A DNA stretch of 9,094 bases from DASYSL01 sp036003365. GTDB lineage: Bacteria; Eisenbacteria; RBG-16-71-46; DASYSL01. The notes beneath the pieces were generated by a model that was given only the letters and a program-made list of their open reading frames with translations, did not search any database and was not told where the DNA came from. A program made the translations under genes and the position numbers. Positions 6,234 to 9,094 of this stretch are shown in pieces. Location: the NCBI GenBank assembly GCA_036003365.1, contig DASYSL010000069.1, positions 1 to 9,094 on the forward strand, in the 5' to 3' direction. The number at the start of each line of letters is the position of its first letter. The stretch's first letter is position 1.

Positions 6234-6641
6234 ATGCGTCGAATCGTGTTCTTGTCTCTGGTAGCCGCATCCATGCTGCTGGTTGTCGACGCGTCGAGAA
6301 GCAGCGATCAACACGTCAACACCACGCTCGAAGCGGTCGGTGGATCGGGTGTTTCCGGGAAAGTCATGCTGACCGCACTTCCCAAGGGCGGCACGCTCAT
6401 CAACGTCGTGGTGACCGGCCTGAAACCCGGAACCGAGTATCTTTCCCTCTATTATGACAACGGCACCTGCGAGCTCGAGCCGTACTCGGCCGACGATGTG
6501 ATCGGCCACTACACGGCGGATGCCACGGGCGCCGGCCACGCGCAGGCAAAGGTCGACGACGATCTGGACGAGATCCATTCCGTCTCGGTCCGTTTGAATA
6601 GCGACTTCTCGCTGCAGGCGTGCGCGGCGGTGAATCCGTAG
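6234..6641 (+). CDS. Small secreted beta-sandwich-like protein, tandem paralogue 3
   Basis: The 135-residue product has a signal peptide (MRRIVFLSLVAASMLLV) probably cut after VVDA. The mature domain contains AVGGSGVSGKVML, GLKPGTEY, an internal Cys in NGTCELEP, an acidic VDDDLDEIHSVSVRL segment and a terminal CAAVNP. The GL-P-G-x-x-Y...C order makes it the copy most like SOD-like or FN3-like beta-sandwich proteins, but the metal-ligand histidine pattern is missing. It is more acidic than the other two copies, with DDDLDE replacing their less charged segments, which suggests diverged binding. GAGGAG (6221-6226) lies 7 bases before the ATG at 6234, in a CCACGAGGAGA context shared with paralogue 1. 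A candidate terminator follows within 30 bases. Its function is unknown. Confidence 0.85.
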   Translation: MRRIVFLSLVAASMLLVVDASRSSDQHVNTTLEAVGGSGVSGKVMLTALPKGGTLINVVVTGLKPGTEYLSLYYDNGTCELEPYSADDVIGHYTADATGAGHAQAKVDDDLDEIHSVSVRLNSDFSLQACAAVNP

Positions 6642-6669
6642 CGTCGGCAACGGGCCGTTTGGGGGGAGA

Positions 6670-6703
6670 GGGGCGGGTCGGCCCGGACCCGCCTCGTTTT
6701 GTT
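6670..6703 (+). terminator. Probable intrinsic terminator after paralogue 3
   Basis: GGCGGGTC (6672-6679) pairs with GACCCGCC (6686-6693) around a 6-base loop, and two flanking bases on each side (6670-6671 with 6694-6695) can extend the stem. TCGTTTTGTT follows, a less pure T-run than the two earlier terminators. Its end touches the proposed promoter of the next gene. Confidence 0.7.
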
Positions 6704-6708
6704 AGAGT
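6700..6708 (+). promoter_or_regulatory. Candidate extended -10 promoter for the membrane protein gene, implying a leaderless mRNA
   Basis: TGT followed by TAGAGT fits TGnTAnnnT and ends seven bases before the ATG at 6716, so transcription would begin at or beside the start codon. The bases between (GCGGCGC) contain no Shine-Dalgarno. The same geometry is found before the S8 protease gene. No -35 was recognised. Confidence 0.4.
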
Positions 6709-6715
6709 GCGGCGC

Positions 6716-7882
6716 ATGCCGCGCCCCGGGAACGGCCGAACCCCCGAAATCGGCATCGCGCTTTTGGCCCTCCTCGTTCTTCTTCCTGCCCTCGCCCAGC
6801 CCTTCTCCCACGACGATCTGAACTCCGTCTATCAAGCAGCGCTGTCGTGGCATCGCCCGGCGCATCTGCTCGATCCGTGGATGGGCGGCCTGTTGCGGAT
6901 GGTGCCCAAAGCCCTCCTCATGGGCCTCGTGCTCGTGGCAGGCCCGCACGCCTGGCCCTATCGATTGCTCAACGCGGGCATCACGGGGCTCTCTGTCTAT
7001 CTGCTCGTGCGCACGGTCTCCGAGCGCTCCGGCTCGCGCCCCGTTGGTCTCTGGTCCGGCGCCCTGTTCGCCGCGGGCTTCGCTTGGTACGCGGCCGCCG
7101 CGATCCAGATCAGCAACATCACGATCGTCAGCGCCCTGCTCTTCTTGCTCGCCGCGTGGCGGCTGGCGCAGCGCGGCGAGCGCCTCGCGGCCATCGCCTG
7201 CTTCGCGCTCGCGGCACTCTGTCACGAAGGCGCGTGGGCGGCGCTGCTCTTCCTGCCCTTCGCCATGCGAAGCGAAATCCCTCCCGCTTTCCGGTACGCC
7301 CTCGCGGCTTGTCTGATGCTGTTCGGCGTGGGCGCTCTGCTCCCCGGCCAGCCCGGAACGTATTGCGCGACCGAGATGCAGTACTGGGCGTTCGCCATCG
7401 TGCCCCTGAACGCCACTCTCGCGGGCTCGCAGCCGTTTCCCGGCGGGCTCGCCCATTTGGCGGCGGGGATCGTGGCCATGCGGCCGTGGGCGGGATTTCT
7501 CGCGCTCGCCTTGTTGCTGGCGGTCTCGCTGCGTGCGCGCGGTGCGGCGGCTGCGGCCGTGGCGTGGTGCCTCGTGTTCACGCTTCCCTTCGCCGCCGCC
7601 ATCACCTTTTGGCCCGAGGTCTGGCCGGCTCACTGGTTGAGCCGTCGCTATCTCTACGTGCCGGCGGTCGGACTGTGCTGGCTCGCGGCCTTGCTCATCA
7701 TGGCGCTGCGGCCAATCCCGCGCCGTGTTCTAGCCACGTTGTTGCTCCTGTGGAGTCTGGCGTGGACCGGCCTCACCATCTGGGGCGCCGGCCGCGAGGC
7801 CGTAAGCCCCGCACAGGTGCAAGCGCGCGCCGATTGGGCGCGCGAGATGGGCACGCTCGACGCGCGTTGGAAGACCCGGTGA
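6716..7882 (+). CDS. Polytopic membrane protein, probable GT-C-type glycosyltransferase
   Basis: The 388-residue product has about ten hydrophobic segments, near residues 12-28, 64-76, 83-100, 112-131, 133-148, 157-180, 192-210, 245-270, 277-298, 312-331 and 338-357. After the first segment comes FSHDDLNSVY, with Asp33-Asp34 placed where GT-C enzymes carry their acidic catalytic motif in the first outward loop. YRLLNAG near 82, CHEGAW near 169 and SRRYLYVPAVG near 309 also resemble GT-C/PMT-type proteins, which move sugars from polyprenyl-phosphate donors to acceptors outside the membrane. I infer sugar transfer to an envelope glycan or protein; the acceptor is not visible. The length is shorter than many GT-C proteins, which often exceed 450 residues. 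The ATG at 6716 is chosen because an in-frame start at 6620 would overlap paralogue 3 and cross the terminator. There is no Shine-Dalgarno. Another polytopic family remains possible. Confidence 0.65.
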   Translation: MPRPGNGRTPEIGIALLALLVLLPALAQPFSHDDLNSVYQAALSWHRPAHLLDPWMGGLLRMVPKALLMGLVLVAGPHAWPYRLLNAGITGLSVYLLVRTVSERSGSRPVGLWSGALFAAGFAWYAAAAIQISNITIVSALLFLLAAWRLAQRGERLAAIACFALAALCHEGAWAALLFLPFAMRSEIPPAFRYALAACLMLFGVGALLPGQPGTYCATEMQYWAFAIVPLNATLAGSQPFPGGLAHLAAGIVAMRPWAGFLALALLLAVSLRARGAAAAAVAWCLVFTLPFAAAITFWPEVWPAHWLSRRYLYVPAVGLCWLAALLIMALRPIPRRVLATLLLLWSLAWTGLTIWGAGREAVSPAQVQARADWAREMGTLDARWKTR

Positions 7883-7899
7883 GGTCGTCACTCCTCACC
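7878..7899. other. Inverted repeat at the convergent gene junction
   Basis: GGTGAGG (7878-7884) and CCTCACC (7893-7899) can form a 7-bp hairpin with an 8-base loop. It includes the TGA stop of the membrane protein gene and lies in the 27-bp gap before the convergent gene's stop. No T-run follows on either strand, so a terminator role for either gene is only possible. Confidence 0.35.
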
Positions 7900-7909
7900 C
7901 TGGCATGGC

Positions 7910-8575
7910 TCAGCGGTAGGTGGCTTTGACGCTTCCCCACGTCTGCGTGTGCACCGGCACCGCGATCTGTTGAAATCCCTGACAGGACGTGACCCTCGAA
8001 CCCACAGGCAGTCCATCGAAGCGCAGTGTCGCTGACTCGGTGACCTTCGAATACCCGATCGTCAGAGCGCGGCCATTGAGACTGAAATGCAAAGGGAATG
8101 GCACGCCCGCCGTCACCGTCTTCATCAGATCCATCGAGTCCGTCCAGTCACCCGCGAGACCGCCCTGGCGATACACGTGGTCGCCATCCGGTCCATACAG
8201 CCAAATGCTGTACTCGCCCCCTGCCACCACGGAGGCTTGCATGTCCAAGTAAATGATGAGGGGAACCGCCGTGCCCGAATCCAACCCGTCCACGACATAT
8301 TCGTCGTTCAGACGTAGAAGATTCGCCGACGCCCCGTCACCGATGGCACTCCAGAACATTCCGCTCATGGTGCCGATCGAAAGATCGTAGGAAGCCGACA
8401 TTCCGGTGAGGGCCGGCAATCCGATGGTCTTCGACATCGATGCTTGGGCGTCGCTGGTACCCGTGCCCAGAATCGTGTCCGCAGGACAGGTGGCTGCCGC
8501 GCACACTCGCGCAACTGCGAACACGAGGGCGACGGCCAAAACGGGAATGTTTACATGATGAGAGCGCGGCCGCAT
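7910..8575 (-). CDS. Secreted protein of unknown function, predicted beta-rich
   Basis: I do not recognise the family. The 221-residue product begins with a signal peptide: a basic start (MRPRSHH), a hydrophobic core at 9-24 and a cut near CAAA (residue 28). The mature part alternates hydrophobic and polar residues as in a beta-sandwich: VPLIIYLDMQASV near 104-116, EYSIWLYGPDG near 121-131, and ATLRFDGLPVGSRVTSC near 182-198. Cys30 and Cys198 are the only cysteines of the mature protein and could join its two ends. No catalytic, metal-binding or anchoring motif was found. The ATG at 8575 is firm, since AAGGAGG lies 5 bases upstream on the minus strand. The gene is convergent with the membrane protein gene (27 bp apart) and divergent from the TlpA-like gene (142 bp apart). 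Confidence 0.75.
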   Translation of the reverse strand: MRPRSHHVNIPVLAVALVFAVARVCAAATCPADTILGTGTSDAQASMSKTIGLPALTGMSASYDLSIGTMSGMFWSAIGDGASANLLRLNDEYVVDGLDSGTAVPLIIYLDMQASVVAGGEYSIWLYGPDGDHVYRQGGLAGDWTDSMDLMKTVTAGVPFPLHFSLNGRALTIGYSKVTESATLRFDGLPVGSRVTSCQGFQQIAVPVHTQTWGSVKATYR

Positions 8576-8613
8576 CTCATCCTCCTTGGTTTCAGGTCAG
8601 TTTCTACAAGCCT

Positions 8614-8619
8614 TACTGT
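8614..8619 (+). promoter_or_regulatory. Weak candidate -10 element in the divergent gap before the TlpA-like gene
   Basis: TACTGT fits TAnnnT, with TTCAGG 17 bases upstream as a poor -35. It would give a leader of about 90 bases before the ATG at 8718. The 142-bp gap 8576-8717 must also hold the minus-strand promoter of the secreted protein gene, which I could not place. Confidence 0.2.
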
Positions 8620-8717
8620 GTGAGGGCAAACGATGTTGGCACAGGAGAGCCCAGCGAGCAACCAGACCTGCAACCTGCCCGCCCCGTCCGCCGTATTCCA
8701 GCCATTGGGAGGGCAAC

Positions 8718-9094
8718 ATGGGATTCTCCGTCGAACGATTGCTTCCGGTTCTGGCGAGTGCGGGCGCCTGGATCTTCGGAGCGCTCATCATCGCGGCCAT
8801 TCTGGGGATCTGGGTCCTGGGGAAGGGACGGCGCTTCTTCATTCCCGCGGGCTGGCGGGGCCGCTTCTTGTCCGTGGCCTTCGTCGCGCTGGGCATCGTT
8901 TCGGCAATGCTTCTCTACTGCGTCACCGGACCCATGGAGCCCATGCTCGCTCAGGTCCGCCAGGTGCAGCATTTCGTCACCCGCCCTGCGCCCGAGCTGG
9001 CGTACCAAGCGGTGCTCGACCATTCACCGCATCGCTTGAGCGAGCTGCGCGGCAAGGTGGTCGTGCTCAATCTGTGGGCGACATGGTGCGGACC
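8718..9094 (+). CDS. Membrane-anchored TlpA-like thioredoxin, C-terminus cut by window edge
   Basis: The visible 126 residues contain two hydrophobic segments (about 14-34 and 50-68) joined by a short basic loop (GKGRR...GWRGR). A periplasmic-type segment follows and leads into a thioredoxin fold: LSELRGKVVVLNLWATWCGP. This matches TlpA/ResA-type thiol-disulfide oxidoreductases, which reduce or exchange disulfides on exported proteins, for example in cytochrome c maturation. Cys124 of the WCGP motif is visible; the resolving cysteine should be the next residue, just past the window end. Two N-terminal membrane helices are unusual, since TlpA and ResA normally have one. GGGAGGG (8707-8713) lies 4 bases before the ATG at 8718. 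Several neighbouring exported proteins carry paired cysteines and could be clients, but that is only a guess. The family call is strong. Confidence 0.87.
   Translation, partial: MGFSVERLLPVLASAGAWIFGALIIAAILGIWVLGKGRRFFIPAGWRGRFLSVAFVALGIVSAMLLYCVTGPMEPMLAQVRQVQHFVTRPAPELAYQAVLDHSPHRLSELRGKVVVLNLWATWCG

Noticed and set aside
5068..6641. Paralogues as Cu/Zn superoxide dismutases
   Set aside because: The order of conserved Gly, Leu, Tyr and Cys is reminiscent, but the clustered metal-binding histidines of SOD are absent in all three copies.
6509..7633. Minus-strand open frame of 374 codons across the membrane protein gene
   Set aside because: It is a highly charged, low-complexity product; the plus strand encodes regularly spaced hydrophobic helices with GT-C-like motifs.
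8440..9039. Plus-strand open frame of 199 codons overlapping the TlpA-like gene and the secreted protein gene
   Set aside because: It crosses the divergent promoter region and contains no motif, while another plus frame gives membrane helices and a WCGP thioredoxin motif.
1..9094. CRISPR array, insertion sequence, tRNA, phage or defence genes
   Set aside because: No direct-repeat arrays, terminal inverted repeats with transposase, tRNA-like folds or nuclease/toxin motifs were seen on either strand.

Overview
The window is about two-thirds G+C and comes from a bacterium with a diderm-style exported proteome: two lipoproteins with clear lipoboxes, several Sec signal peptides and a TlpA-like thioredoxin. 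Strong AAGGAGG-type ribosome binding sites occur beside genes with none. Phage, transposon, CRISPR, tRNA and rRNA features were not seen. The style (large Kp43-like S8 protease, carboxypeptidase-regulatory-like domains, many secreted beta-sandwich proteins) would suit an uncultured high-GC lineage such as Eisenbacteria or a relative, or Gemmatimonadota or Myxococcota. That placement is an impression, not something the sequence proves.

Layout. Positions 1-2126 (minus) hold a secreted S8 serine protease, cut at its C-terminus by the window edge. It is divergent, across 56 bp, from a secreted protein with transthyretin-like/carboxypeptidase-regulatory-like domains (2183-3373, plus). Next comes a trypsin-fold protease anchored as a lipoprotein (3512-4546). 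It is followed by a 98-residue lipoprotein (4617-4913) that resembles only the N-terminal, propeptide-like part of that protease; a 13-bp hairpin covers part of its ribosome binding site. Positions 5068-6641 carry three tandem paralogues of a small secreted protein, at least two of them closed by strong intrinsic terminators and the third by a plausible one. A polytopic membrane protein resembling GT-C glycosyltransferases follows (6716-7882). Convergent to it is a secreted protein of unknown function (7910-8575, minus). The window ends inside a membrane-anchored TlpA-like thioredoxin (8718 to beyond 9094, plus).

Nearly every gene product is exported or membrane-bound, and most genes look like single transcription units. 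The region is best read as an envelope/secretome neighbourhood, not one operon. The tightest functional link is between the lipoprotein protease and the small lipoprotein, where a propeptide-like domain exists both fused to the protease and free beside it. No gap between genes exceeds 300 bp. All identifications were made by reading motifs by eye; no database search was run.
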